A DNA stretch of 64,000 nucleotides from assembly GCA_963749115.1 (NCBI GenBank), contig CAVVLP010000016.1:57626-121625 (forward strand), read 5' to 3'. Below are positions 8,691 to 17,608 of this stretch, in pieces (the stretch's first letter is position 1; every line of letters begins with the position of its first letter). The stretch is from SZUA-36 sp963749115. GTDB taxonomy: Bacteria; Pseudomonadota; Gammaproteobacteria; Xanthomonadales; SZUA-36. The notes beneath the pieces were generated by a model. It had not been told where the DNA came from, ran no database searches, and saw nothing but the letters and a program-made list of their open reading frames with translations. A program made the position numbers and the translations under genes.

Positions 8691-9944
8691 GTGATGAATC
8701 AATCCGCACAGGCAGATGTAGTTCCCCCATTGGATATTGCGAAAGTCCGGTCTGATTTTCCCATTCTGCAGCGCAGCGTTCACGGCAAACCGCTGGTTTA
8801 CCTTGACACGGCGGCATCGGCCCAACGCCCGCTTGCAGTGATCAACGCGATTGATAGTTTTTATCGCAATCACAATGCCAATATCCATCGCGGTGTGCAT
8901 TTGCTCAGCCAGGAAGCCACCGAAGACTATGAACAGGCCCGTCTGAAAGTCGCGGGTTTTATCAATGCACCCTCTGACCAGGAGTGTGTATTTACCCGCG
9001 GTACCACTGAATCCATCAACCTGGTGGCATACAGTTTTTTGCGGCCACGATTACAGGCGGGTGACGAAATCCTGATCAGCTGGATGGAGCACCATTCCAA
9101 TATCGTTCCGTGGCAATTGCTATGTGAGGAAACCGGTGCCGTTCTGAAAGTGGTGCCGATGAACCAGCGTGGTGAACTGGAGATGGACGCGCTGGCGGAG
9201 ATGCTGACAGAGCGGGTCAAATTGCTTGCAGTGGTCCAGATATCCAATGCACTTGGTACGGTCAACCCGATTGTCGAGATTTGTGCGATGGCCAAACAGC
9301 GAGATATCCCGGTGCTGGTCGATGGCGCCCAGGCAATGCCACACCAGGCGGTTGACGTGCAGGCCCTGGATTGCGATTTCTATTGTTTTTCCGGTCATAA
9401 AATGTATGGCCCGACCGGGATCGGCGTACTGTGGGGGCGCTACGAACACCTGCAGGCCATGCGACCCTACCAGGGCGGCGGTGAAATGATCCGTCACGTG
9501 ACCTTCGAAAAATCCACTTTCAATGACGCACCGGGAAAGTTTGAAGCCGGCACACCCAATATCGCCGGTGCCATTGGTCTTGGCGCTGCAGTCGATTACC
9601 TGCAAAGTCTTGGTATGCAAAACGTGGCAGCGTGGGAAGCCCAATTGCTTGCTTATGGCACGGAAAAATTGTCCCGCATTGAAGGCTTCAGAATGATTGG
9701 CACGGCGGCGAAGAAAGCCGGTGTGATGTCATTTGTTCTCGGTGATATCCATGCCAACGATGTGGGTACACTGGTTGATCTGCACGGTGTTGCGATACGT
9801 ACCGGACACCATTGTGCTATGCCGGTCGCCCAGTTTTTTGGATTACCGGCGACCGCACGTGCATCACTGGGTGTTTACAATACTTTTGAAGAAATCGACA
9901 TTCTTGCCGACTCGTTGGAAAAAACCATCGAAATGTTTGCCTGA
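8691..9944 (+). CDS. sufS: Cysteine desulfurase SufS
   Basis: PLP enzyme that takes sulfur from L-cysteine for the SUF scaffold. The 417-residue protein has the class-V aminotransferase pattern: DTAASAQRP near the N-terminus, the PLP lysine in SGHKMYGPTGIG near residue 230, and the active-site cysteine in RTGHHCAMP near residue 370. The start is GTG at 8691 or ATG at 8694, directly after the sufD stop. No sufE, sufU, sufA or sufT homologue follows in this operon, so the sulfur-transfer partner must be encoded elsewhere. Confidence 0.95.
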   Translation: MMNQSAQADVVPPLDIAKVRSDFPILQRSVHGKPLVYLDTAASAQRPLAVINAIDSFYRNHNANIHRGVHLLSQEATEDYEQARLKVAGFINAPSDQECVFTRGTTESINLVAYSFLRPRLQAGDEILISWMEHHSNIVPWQLLCEETGAVLKVVPMNQRGELEMDALAEMLTERVKLLAVVQISNALGTVNPIVEICAMAKQRDIPVLVDGAQAMPHQAVDVQALDCDFYCFSGHKMYGPTGIGVLWGRYEHLQAMRPYQGGGEMIRHVTFEKSTFNDAPGKFEAGTPNIAGAIGLGAAVDYLQSLGMQNVAAWEAQLLAYGTEKLSRIEGFRMIGTAAKKAGVMSFVLGDIHANDVGTLVDLHGVAIRTGHHCAMPVAQFFGLPATARASLGVYNTFEEIDILADSLEKTIEMFA

Positions 9945-10988
9945 TGAGTATTTCTCGCAGACAAATATTGCAGATTCTGGGTGCCGGGCTAATCGCCTCT
10001 CGTGTCCCAAACGCCGGGGCTGCCGGGTTAAATTCGGATTCGATCCTTAAACCACCGAGGCTTCAAGCGGGTGACACCGTCGCATTGATTAATCCGGCAG
10101 GGGCTACATTTCATCCGGAAGATGTGCTTATTGCCCGGGAATCCCTGGCAGCCCTCGGGCTCAAAATGAAAGCCGGAGAGCACCTCCTTGACCGTTACGG
10201 ATACCTGGCCGGCACGGATAAAGACCGGGCATCTGATGTCAACAGCATGTTTGCTGACAGGGAGGTGAAGGCCATTCTGACCCTTAGAGGCGGATGGGGA
10301 TGTAACCGGATTCTCGATCTTCTGGATTACAGGCTCATCGCCAAAAACCCTAAAATTATCATGGGATACAGCGATATTACCAGCCTGCTTTTAGCTCTGA
10401 ACGCAAAGACAGGCCTGGTCACATTCCATGGTCCTGTCGGTATTTCATCCTGGAATGAATATTCCACAGACTTTGTCGAAAAGCTTCTGTTCAATGCAGA
10501 GGTTTTCAGCATGGAAAACCCCAAGGATATCGGTGATCACCTGACACGAGTCAAGGATCGTGTTTTGACCATAAATAGCGGAAAAGCGAGGGGTAGGTTG
10601 CTTGGCGGCAATTTATCCGTGCTCACTGCAATGGTAGGCTCTGACTACCTGCCGGATTTCAAGGGTAACATTCTCTTTCTTGAGGAGGTTGGAGAAGATA
10701 TTTATCGTGTTGATCGTATGCTGACCCAGCTCAAACTGGCTGGTATTCTCGGTCATATATCCGGTTTTGTGTTTGGGAAGTGTAGCGACTGTGGCCCGGG
10801 CAAGGGCTATGGCTCACTTACCCTCCAAGAGGTTCTGCGACGATCACATCAAACCCCTGGGGATACCTGCCTGGTATGGTTCCATGATTGGACATATCGA
10901 GGACAAGTTCACTATCCCCCTGGGGATTGAATCTGAAATTGATGCTGATACGGGCAGGATCTCCCTGCTGGAACCAGCGGTTCTTTAA
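9944..10988 (+). CDS. LD-carboxypeptidase (peptidase S66), frame broken by +1 shift
   Basis: S66-family serine peptidase, the family that removes the terminal D-Ala from murein tetrapeptides during recycling. The N-terminus MSISRRQILQILGAGLIASR resembles a twin-arginine signal (S-R-R-x-I), unlike cytoplasmic E. coli LdcA, which suggests export. LRGGWGCNRILDLLDY and MGYSDITSLLLAL match the family, where the nucleophile Ser follows GYSD. The frame is lost at about 10843; skipping one base there continues DHIKPLGIPAWYGSMIGH to the normal end at 10988. Its ATG overlaps the sufS stop, so it is probably the last gene of the suf transcript. Confidence 0.85.
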
Positions 10989-11000
10989 CACCGATTTTGT

Positions 11001-11768
11001 TTAATCCAGGATCATCCTCGCATGGATCGGTTGAACCGGGCGGTTGGTGGCCTGACCCACGCGATTCTTAAAAGTCGCAATTTGTTCGGCTGATGCATGG
11101 ATCGGTGTTTTCAGAACAACCCAGCTGACACCTTCGGTACAGGGTGGGGTCGTCAATGAGCCACTGTAGGCATAGTACTCGCGTGTCGGTGGTAGCAAAT
11201 TTGTCTCTTCAATACCTATCGGTTTCTGATTGGTGTCACCTGGGTTTTCAGGCATAAACGCCCATAGCTGACTCAAGACAGGATGCTCTTCACCTTCGTC
11301 AATTAACACACCAACTACCGCCAATTCACCATTTTCGTCAGAGTGTACAAAATGTATTTCCATGGCAAAGGATTTACCATCAACTGTGTGTTCGCTTGGG
11401 CTATGAAAATGGAACTGTTTGAGTTCATAGCTAAGACCCCGTTCCGGGATTCTTACAAAACTGCCTGGCTTTATGTTTTGCTGGATGGAGTGCCCGTTAT
11501 TGATTTCATCGACAAGAGAGCTGTAATACTCAAATTTCAGTTCCGGCAAGTTTGCATGCACATCATTTACAAGGTTAATTGGCGACTGATTCCAGCCCTC
11601 TGAACACATTGAAAAGTCTTCAGAAAGCTCACCCCAATGCTCGGGTCCTTCTTCCCCTTCATATGACCAGTGCGGTGCGTGTTGCTGCTCGGCCAATAGT
11701 GGTGAGGACAGACATAGCATGAGAACTGCGAGACTGACTGTGCTTATTACAAAACGCGGAGTTTTCAT
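11001..11768 (-). CDS. Alpha-class carbonic anhydrase, periplasmic
   Basis: Zinc enzyme interconverting CO2 and bicarbonate. The 255-residue protein starts with a signal peptide (MKTPRFVISTVSLAVLMLCL...LLAEQ) and therefore acts in the periplasm. The zinc ligands are visible: two His in FHFHSPSEH near residue 122 and one in AMEIHFVHSD near residue 140. SLTTPPCTEGVSWVV near residue 215 is the conserved substrate-pocket block. It converges on the LD-carboxypeptidase gene and looks monocistronic. Confidence 0.95.
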   Translation of the reverse strand: MKTPRFVISTVSLAVLMLCLSSPLLAEQQHAPHWSYEGEEGPEHWGELSEDFSMCSEGWNQSPINLVNDVHANLPELKFEYYSSLVDEINNGHSIQQNIKPGSFVRIPERGLSYELKQFHFHSPSEHTVDGKSFAMEIHFVHSDENGELAVVGVLIDEGEEHPVLSQLWAFMPENPGDTNQKPIGIEETNLLPPTREYYAYSGSLTTPPCTEGVSWVVLKTPIHASAEQIATFKNRVGQATNRPVQPIHARMILD

Positions 11769-12012
11769 CTTTAATAGATACCTGGGTGCTGAGTTCTGAT
11801 TGTATCACCGAAGCGATATATTGGCCGGATGTGGCCTATCCAAACAGATTTCCATTTAAAGTCGGATTTACATTCAGCACTTTCTGCCGTATTGTGATAA
11901 AACCAGTCACTGCTTTGCCCATGATTGCCGCACTGTCTATAATCCTTACTGCGATCACCATGGTCATTCATCAACTGTCTTCAAGCATCAGTTACGAGAG
12001 CTCTAATTTAGT

Positions 12013-13230
12013 ATGACTATTTACGCGTTTGTTTCTGAAACATCTGAAGTACACCTCTGGGGCCTGGATGCGGAACAGCGCTTGCGCAGGCAGCTGAATG
12101 AAGTCGGAAAAATTGTGAAAGGCGAGTTCAGCCAGGTCCACTGGGTTGATCATGCCGATGATTTACCGGCAACCGGGCAGGTACTGTTATTTAACGGTAA
12201 TTTTGTATTTGAAAACCGCACGATAGAAGGTGTGATCGCCACCCCCAATCGCGTGCTGCAACGTGAAAATGAAATTGCTGCTGCCTTTGTCGATGCAGAA
12301 AAGACTGCAAAAATCATTGATCACATGCGTGATCAAAGCCAGCAACTTCCGGATGATTTAACAATTATCCGCCCGGGGGATCTCAAGGCCTTTGATTTTA
12401 ATTTGCGCAGTTCAACCAGACCATTTCTGGAGCATGTTTCTGTAAATAATAAAGACGAACTCGAAAATAAATTGTACGGTAACGCCTACCGCGGTATTAC
12501 CGACCTGGTAACCAAATTCGTCTGGCCAAGACCGGCGAAGCAGATGGTTCATGTCTGCGCAAACCTGGGTATTACGCCAAACATGGTCACGAGTATTGGA
12601 TTGGTACTGGTCATTGCGGCCTCTTTCCTGTTCCTTCACGGTTATTATGCCTGGGGACTCCTGGCAGGCTGGATAATGACCTTTCTTGATACGGTAGACG
12701 GCAAACTGGCCCGTGTAACCATCCGGTCCAGTAAGTTCGGGCACCTTTACGATCACCTGATAGATCTCATTCACCCGCCGTTCTGGTACATCATGTGGGG
12801 TGCTTCCCTGGTCGGTTTTAGTGGCGCAATGGGCTTGAGCTTTGAGCAGATGAGTTGGGCGATTGTCCTTGCTTACATTTCCGGTCGCTGTGTAGAGGGG
12901 CTTTTTCAACTGTTGGGAAGTTGCGAAATTTTTACCTGGCGGCCAATTGATGCCTGGTTCAGGTTGGTCACTGCCCGGCGTAACCCGTGCATGATCATTC
13001 TCACCTTATGTGTGCTGGTGGGTCGGCCTGATTGGGGCTTTATTGCTGTTACATTCTGGACTGTCCTGACCACGATTATCCTTAATCTCCGTCTGGCATA
13101 CGCTGCTTTTGTCAGGTTTAGACACGGACCGTTGAGTTCGTGGCTGAGTGAAGAGGATGTGGCAACTGGTCCAAATGCGCGCGCATATACCATTTTCGGG
13201 TCAACTACGGTATCCAGGGACTCATCATGA
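12013..13230 (+). CDS. CDP-alcohol phosphatidyltransferase family membrane protein
   Basis: Membrane enzyme of the family that moves a phospho-alcohol from CDP onto an acceptor alcohol. The complete active-site motif DG-x2-AR-x8-G-x3-D-x3-D is present as DTVDGKLARVTIRSSKFGHL followed by YDHLID (about residues 218-243). The following half has about five membrane helices. The first 170 residues are soluble-looking and precede the catalytic domain, so the protein is longer (405 aa) than phosphatidylglycerol- or serine-making members. The substrate cannot be told. The flippase gene 50 bp downstream suggests a lipid-linked or surface polymer product. Confidence 0.85.
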   Translation: MTIYAFVSETSEVHLWGLDAEQRLRRQLNEVGKIVKGEFSQVHWVDHADDLPATGQVLLFNGNFVFENRTIEGVIATPNRVLQRENEIAAAFVDAEKTAKIIDHMRDQSQQLPDDLTIIRPGDLKAFDFNLRSSTRPFLEHVSVNNKDELENKLYGNAYRGITDLVTKFVWPRPAKQMVHVCANLGITPNMVTSIGLVLVIAASFLFLHGYYAWGLLAGWIMTFLDTVDGKLARVTIRSSKFGHLYDHLIDLIHPPFWYIMWGASLVGFSGAMGLSFEQMSWAIVLAYISGRCVEGLFQLLGSCEIFTWRPIDAWFRLVTARRNPCMIILTLCVLVGRPDWGFIAVTFWTVLTTIILNLRLAYAAFVRFRHGPLSSWLSEEDVATGPNARAYTIFGSTTVSRDSS

Positions 13231-13279
13231 CGAGACCTTTGAACGGTTTGTCATGAAAACTCCAGTAGACTGACCACTG

Positions 13280-14561
13280 ATGCCAAAAACAAACGCCCAG
13301 CGGGTAGTCAAAAACTTTGGTGTGGTATTGCGCGGCCGCGGTATCGCCGCAGTGTTCAATATAATTGCGCTGGCCCTGATGGCCAATGCATTGACACCGG
13401 TTGAGTTTGGTCTGGTTGTTCTGCTTCATACCTATGTGCTGGCGATACGTGGACTTTCTGAACTTCAGAACGTTTGAAGCCATTGTTAAATATGGCGTTC
13501 CTCTCCATTCAAGCGGCGACAATGACGGTCTCAGAAAGCTGCTGCGAGTCACAACCTCTGTCGACGTGATGTCCAGTATCCTGGCCACCCTGTTGGGTGT
13601 TGGTGCGGCCTCGATTACCGGTAAATTTTTGCATTGGGATACGCAAATGGTCACCATTGCTGCTATTTACAGCCTGACCTTATTAACGACAGCCACCGGT
13701 ACCCCCAATGGCATTTTACGTCTGTATGACCGTTTCGATGTTCTTGGTTTCTGGTATACGATCAGCCCCGCGATCCGTCTCTTTGGTGTTGTTATCGCCT
13801 GGTTTCTCGATGCAAAGATGCTGGTGTTCGTTGGAGTATGGGCAGCCGCCTTTGTATTCGAGAATGGCTGGATTTATCTGCGCGGACATCGGGAAGTTCA
13901 TCAGCATATGTCCGAATCGATCTGGCGGGGCTTCAGTCTTCGGGATTTGAAGGAGACCACGCCGGAATTCCGGCATTTTATGGGTGTCATTTACTGGCAG
14001 ACGAATGTTGACCTGCTTCCAAAACACCTTGCTGTCCTGCTCGCGGGTAGTCTGCTGGGGCCTGCTGGCGCCGGGATGTTTCGACTCGCCAATGATTTTT
14101 CTACCGTTCTTAGCAAGCCCGGTCTGATGCTACGTGAGGTTCTGTTTCCTGACCTGAGCCGAATGTTGCACAACAAGGAGGCGGGTTTCCATGAATTGGG
14201 GTTCCGGGCAGTGCGGATCGCCGGTGCAACAGGCTTGTTGATGGTGGCTCTTTCCATACCTCTCGGTGCTCCAATCCTGGGTATCATAGGACCCGAATAC
14301 ACGGTTGCGGCACCTTTAATGAGCTTGATGTTGCTCGCCGCGACATTTGAACTTGCCGGTTCACCGTTACGTGCCGCTGCCTACGCGCTGGGTGGCGCGG
14401 GAACCGTTCTTAGTATCTACGCTTTGAGTTCAATACTTTACCTGGGTCTGTTTTATGTTTTCACACTGCCCCTGGGTCTCATCGGGCCGGGTGTTGCCGC
14501 CAGTATTGCTGGTGCTTTAACGCTGGCCCGGCTACTATTCCTGGTGCGAAAGTTTCAGTAA
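13280..14561 (+). CDS. Polysaccharide/oligosaccharide flippase-like membrane protein, frame broken by +1 shift
   Basis: Multi-spanning protein resembling Wzx/MATE-type lipopolysaccharide flippases. The first 60 residues (13280 to about 13459) contain FGVVLRGRGIAAVFNIIALA and PVEFGLVVLLHTYVLAIRGL. One extra T at about 13459 (CTTTCTG) breaks the frame; skipping it continues LNFRTFEAIVKYGVP, the expected family sequence, for a total of about 427 residues. About 10-12 membrane helices follow. It lies downstream of the CDP-alcohol transferase on the same strand and converges on the ATP-grasp cluster. Confidence 0.75.
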
Positions 14562-14607
14562 AACACGAATCGCCTGAAGTATAAAAATGCTTCAATACCT
14601 GCTGCTT

Positions 14608-16158
14608 TCACTCCATGTTGACCGGGTTATCAAACAGCGGTTCGAGCACACCATGGTCATGCGCGCCCAGCTCCGTTTCCCGGTCAAGAATGGCAACAGT
14701 ACGTCTGAATAGTTCGTTCGCCTGTTCCGGTGAGTTACCGATGCAGGTCATACCGATTTTTCCATACTGCGACAATGCCCCGATCATGTAGAACAGTACA
14801 CCCGTGCCGCTATCAGGTTGGTAATGGATTTTGTGGCGAATACTGATATCAAACAGGTCTTCCGGCAAAAGCCCTCTGTAGGCAGGTGATTTCAGGTTGT
14901 CAGTTGCACTGTAGAATTTTTCCTGTCCGGTCGGTGCATTAAAAATACCGGTTTCCGGGTTCAACTCACCGGAGGTCAGAAATTCAAGGGCGTGATACGG
15001 TGGCGTCGTGCCCCCCATGCGAAGGTTGATCTCCAAAGCATGAGATTGCCATTCACCACCCGGCGAGCGGGTCAGAAGGAAATCAATGGCGAAGCGTCCA
15101 AGGACACCTTTTTTACTGAGCACATCACCGATCCGTCGCGCCTGCTCCTGGATCATCAGTCGGTATTCTTCACGTGCAGGAAAACGGCAACCGAGGTACA
15201 CCTGTCCGGTATTACCACCCAGCACCTGTTCATGGCTGGAAACGAGAACAGCCTGACCATCCGGGTAGATTCGCATCTGCACACTGGGGGAGCGAACTTC
15301 TGGCGCATCGATCATTTCTTCAACGATACCACCCATCTGATCGAACTTGCGCAAGAAGGCCTGGATGCTTCCGCTTTCTGATGACCACTCCAACTGCGAC
15401 AGGGCCTGTTGCACCATTTGCGGGTCGGTTTTTGCTTCCGGGTAATTAAAAACACCGTTGCCTTCACCGGAGAACCCTTCGTTGATCTTGACCACAGCAC
15501 GCCGAATATCGGGCCGCTGCTCGGCAAGTTGGCATAATGCCCTCGTTATTTCTTCCTCGGTGTGGAGGTCCTCAAAACCAGCAGGGTGCGGAACGTTGGC
15601 GGCGGCAAATGTCTGTCTGCTTCCGGATTTGGTGCCCAGCGGCAGTAAAACCGGATCTACCCCATTCAAAGGAATTCCAAGTTCCAGCGCCAGGCGTCTT
15701 TCCAGCATGGTGGTGTTGTAACAGGTCAGGTAACCCGGGCTGTGCTCATTCACCCATGCCCGTAAACGCTTCAGTACTCTTGGTCTTTCCAGAACTTTTT
15801 CAGTCAATGGACGGGTGCTGCCATCGTATACGCAGAGCATCTGCAGACGTCGCCGGGCGTGAGAGGCGGGAACGCCAATTAACAACTGCAGATAATAATC
15901 GACCACATCCGGGTGGACCGGTTGGCTGGTCACGTAAATCAGGCGGGCATTGGGATTGCGCAGACGAATCAAAGCGAACATCAGGCGTTCTTCGTAAAAT
16001 GATGCCCCCTGGACCTTGCTGAGTTCTTCCTGGTCAACGCTCAGCGAAGGGATGATGACCGAGGTGTGCGCATAGCTGTCGTCGTCGCGAATTGACGTCC
16101 ATATCGGTAGTAGTCTTTCCTGCAACTGTGTAAATTCATCGTTTTTATCAGGCAGCAT
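14608..16158 (-). CDS. PGM1-like ATP-grasp peptide ligase (pre-ATP-grasp domain)
   Basis: Predicted amide-bond-forming ligase of 516 residues. An N-terminal pre-ATP-grasp region (IPSLSVDQEEL, RLIYVTSQPVHPDVVDYYLQ) precedes an ATP-grasp body with AVVKINEGFSGEGNG near residue 220 and the block SPSVQMRIYPDGQAVLVSSH followed by EQVLGGNTGQVYLGCRFPA, which I recognise from proteins annotated as peptide ligase PGM1-related. The C-terminal ~80 residues match the extra C-terminal domain of that group. Known PGM1 joins peptide-type substrates; the substrate here is unknown. It overlaps the upstream ATP-grasp gene by 11 bp and is the last gene of the cluster. Confidence 0.8.
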   Translation of the reverse strand: MLPDKNDEFTQLQERLLPIWTSIRDDDSYAHTSVIIPSLSVDQEELSKVQGASFYEERLMFALIRLRNPNARLIYVTSQPVHPDVVDYYLQLLIGVPASHARRRLQMLCVYDGSTRPLTEKVLERPRVLKRLRAWVNEHSPGYLTCYNTTMLERRLALELGIPLNGVDPVLLPLGTKSGSRQTFAAANVPHPAGFEDLHTEEEITRALCQLAEQRPDIRRAVVKINEGFSGEGNGVFNYPEAKTDPQMVQQALSQLEWSSESGSIQAFLRKFDQMGGIVEEMIDAPEVRSPSVQMRIYPDGQAVLVSSHEQVLGGNTGQVYLGCRFPAREEYRLMIQEQARRIGDVLSKKGVLGRFAIDFLLTRSPGGEWQSHALEINLRMGGTTPPYHALEFLTSGELNPETGIFNAPTGQEKFYSATDNLKSPAYRGLLPEDLFDISIRHKIHYQPDSGTGVLFYMIGALSQYGKIGMTCIGNSPEQANELFRRTVAILDRETELGAHDHGVLEPLFDNPVNME

Positions 16159-17368
16159 GTACTTTCACCGTTTCCCCGATCGTATTCATTATTTTCCTCA
16201 GTTCATCATAGTCCGGATGCCTCACACGCATCCATGCATTGGCCATGTAGCCGCCCTCCACGGGTTGGGTAGCTGAACCCGGTTGAGGTAAATGTGACGC
16301 GACAATGCAATCACCAAAGTGTTGCTGAATGGTTTCAAGACCGGAGTAGCCGGTGATTCGACCATCACAGGTGGGTCTTAGCGCAATCATCCCGGCGGCG
16401 TAACGGCGTGATGGACTATGTTTTGGTTTGCCATGGGTCAGTGCGTTGGCCCATTCGAGGTAAAGGTCAAAGTCATTTGCAGCGTTATAGACATCCCATT
16501 GCCCGACGCCAGGCGGCCGGCAGCCAATTTCCGAAAACCTGAGTCCCTTGGGGCTGGCGAACCACTCCATGTGGGTGGCAGATGTACCAATCTCGAGGAC
16601 CCTGATCACGTCGCGTGCCATTTGCCGGACTTCCTTGTAGCCGGGAGCATCAATGCGATTCGTGGTCACCATTTGCGGTGATATCCAGCGTTCGCGCATG
16701 GCTGTCAGAACACCGGGGTAGTAATGTGTAATGAACTCGTGCGCGACCTCGCCGTTGATAGTCAGGGTGTCGAGGAAACCCTCATGGCCCTCGATAAACT
16801 CCTCGATGGCTACCTCGTTACCATCGACCACCCCGGATTCCACCAGCACCTGTTCGAGTTCGCTCGCGTCACGAACCTTCCAGGTGCCCGCTGCACCAGC
16901 TCCGGCTGGCGGCTTGATAATCAGGGGATATCCAACCTGGCGGGCAAATTCCCGTGCGCCCTGCGGGTCATCCGCACGGGTTGACAGTGCGCAGGCAATG
17001 CCGGCTTCACGCAACACGTCCTTCATGGCGGGTTTGTCACGACAGAGATAAGCTGTTTGAACGGAAGTACCAGGAATTCCTGTCGCTTCACGCACCCTGG
17101 CTGCCGCCATGATATGCGCTTCGACCGTGGCTTCGAGACGATCTACGTAGACCAGGCCCTGGATATGCTGAACCGCGCGAAGCAGCGCGGGCTCATGTAC
17201 CACGGATTGCACCTGAACATAGTGAGTGAGCCAGTGTTTGACGTCGTCGGCGAGATACTCCTCGGGGCGTTCGCCAATTCCTATGATGTTGGCACCGGCG
17301 TCATGAAGGCCACGTACAAACTCACGCTGGTTGTAAGGGAAGGAGGGTTCGATAAATATAATGTTCAT
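16148..17368 (-). CDS. ATP-grasp ligase (cluster paralogue C)
   Basis: Predicted carboxylate-amine ligase of 406 residues. It starts MNIIFIEPSFPYNQREFVRG (a Rossmann-like preATP-grasp fold), has the ATP loop PLIIKPPAGAGAAGTWKV near residue 150, the acidic adenine-binding strand AIEEFIEGHEG near residue 188 and the Mg-binding RFSEIGCRPPG near residue 280. It is a clear paralogue of the ATP-grasp protein at 23423-24659 and of the truncated stub at 19160. The substrate is unknown. A MITE-like element separates it from glgA. Confidence 0.85.
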   Translation of the reverse strand: MNIIFIEPSFPYNQREFVRGLHDAGANIIGIGERPEEYLADDVKHWLTHYVQVQSVVHEPALLRAVQHIQGLVYVDRLEATVEAHIMAAARVREATGIPGTSVQTAYLCRDKPAMKDVLREAGIACALSTRADDPQGAREFARQVGYPLIIKPPAGAGAAGTWKVRDASELEQVLVESGVVDGNEVAIEEFIEGHEGFLDTLTINGEVAHEFITHYYPGVLTAMRERWISPQMVTTNRIDAPGYKEVRQMARDVIRVLEIGTSATHMEWFASPKGLRFSEIGCRPPGVGQWDVYNAANDFDLYLEWANALTHGKPKHSPSRRYAAGMIALRPTCDGRITGYSGLETIQQHFGDCIVASHLPQPGSATQPVEGGYMANAWMRVRHPDYDELRKIMNTIGETVKVHAA

Positions 17369-17392
17369 TAAACGCGTCTCATTTTCTCGAAG

Positions 17393-17604
17393 CTAGGAGT
17401 CTGTCGGGTTTGACCGATCGTAGCGAGAGCAAGGTGAATTGATGCGCAGCATCAAGAGAAGGTGCCCTGGGGTAAAAGCCAATTTGAGTCAGATTTTTCG
17501 GTCTTTTGAGGCAAATAGCACCGCTATTAAACGAAAAAGAACGGGAAATCTGGCCAAACTTGGATTTTTCGTAGTAGATCATGTTAAATCCGACAGACTC
17601 CTAG
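17393..17604. mobile_element. MITE-like element with terminal inverted repeats and CTAG target duplication
   Basis: A 204-bp element (17397-17600) has ends GAGTCTGTCGGGTTT and AAATCCGACAGACTC, inverted repeats with 14 of 15 matches. It is flanked on both sides by CTAG (17393-17396 and 17601-17604), consistent with a 4-bp target duplication of the YTAR type used by IS5-group elements. It contains no transposase-sized reading frame. It begins four bases beyond the glgA stop codon and ends before the next ATP-grasp gene. Structure is seen directly; the IS5 link is inference from the target-site type. Confidence 0.65.
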
Positions 17605-17608
17605 GGGG

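Noticed and set aside
11786..12016. 76-codon plus-strand frame before the CDP-alcohol transferase
   Set aside because: No recognised domain or ribosome site; it spans the divergent promoter region.
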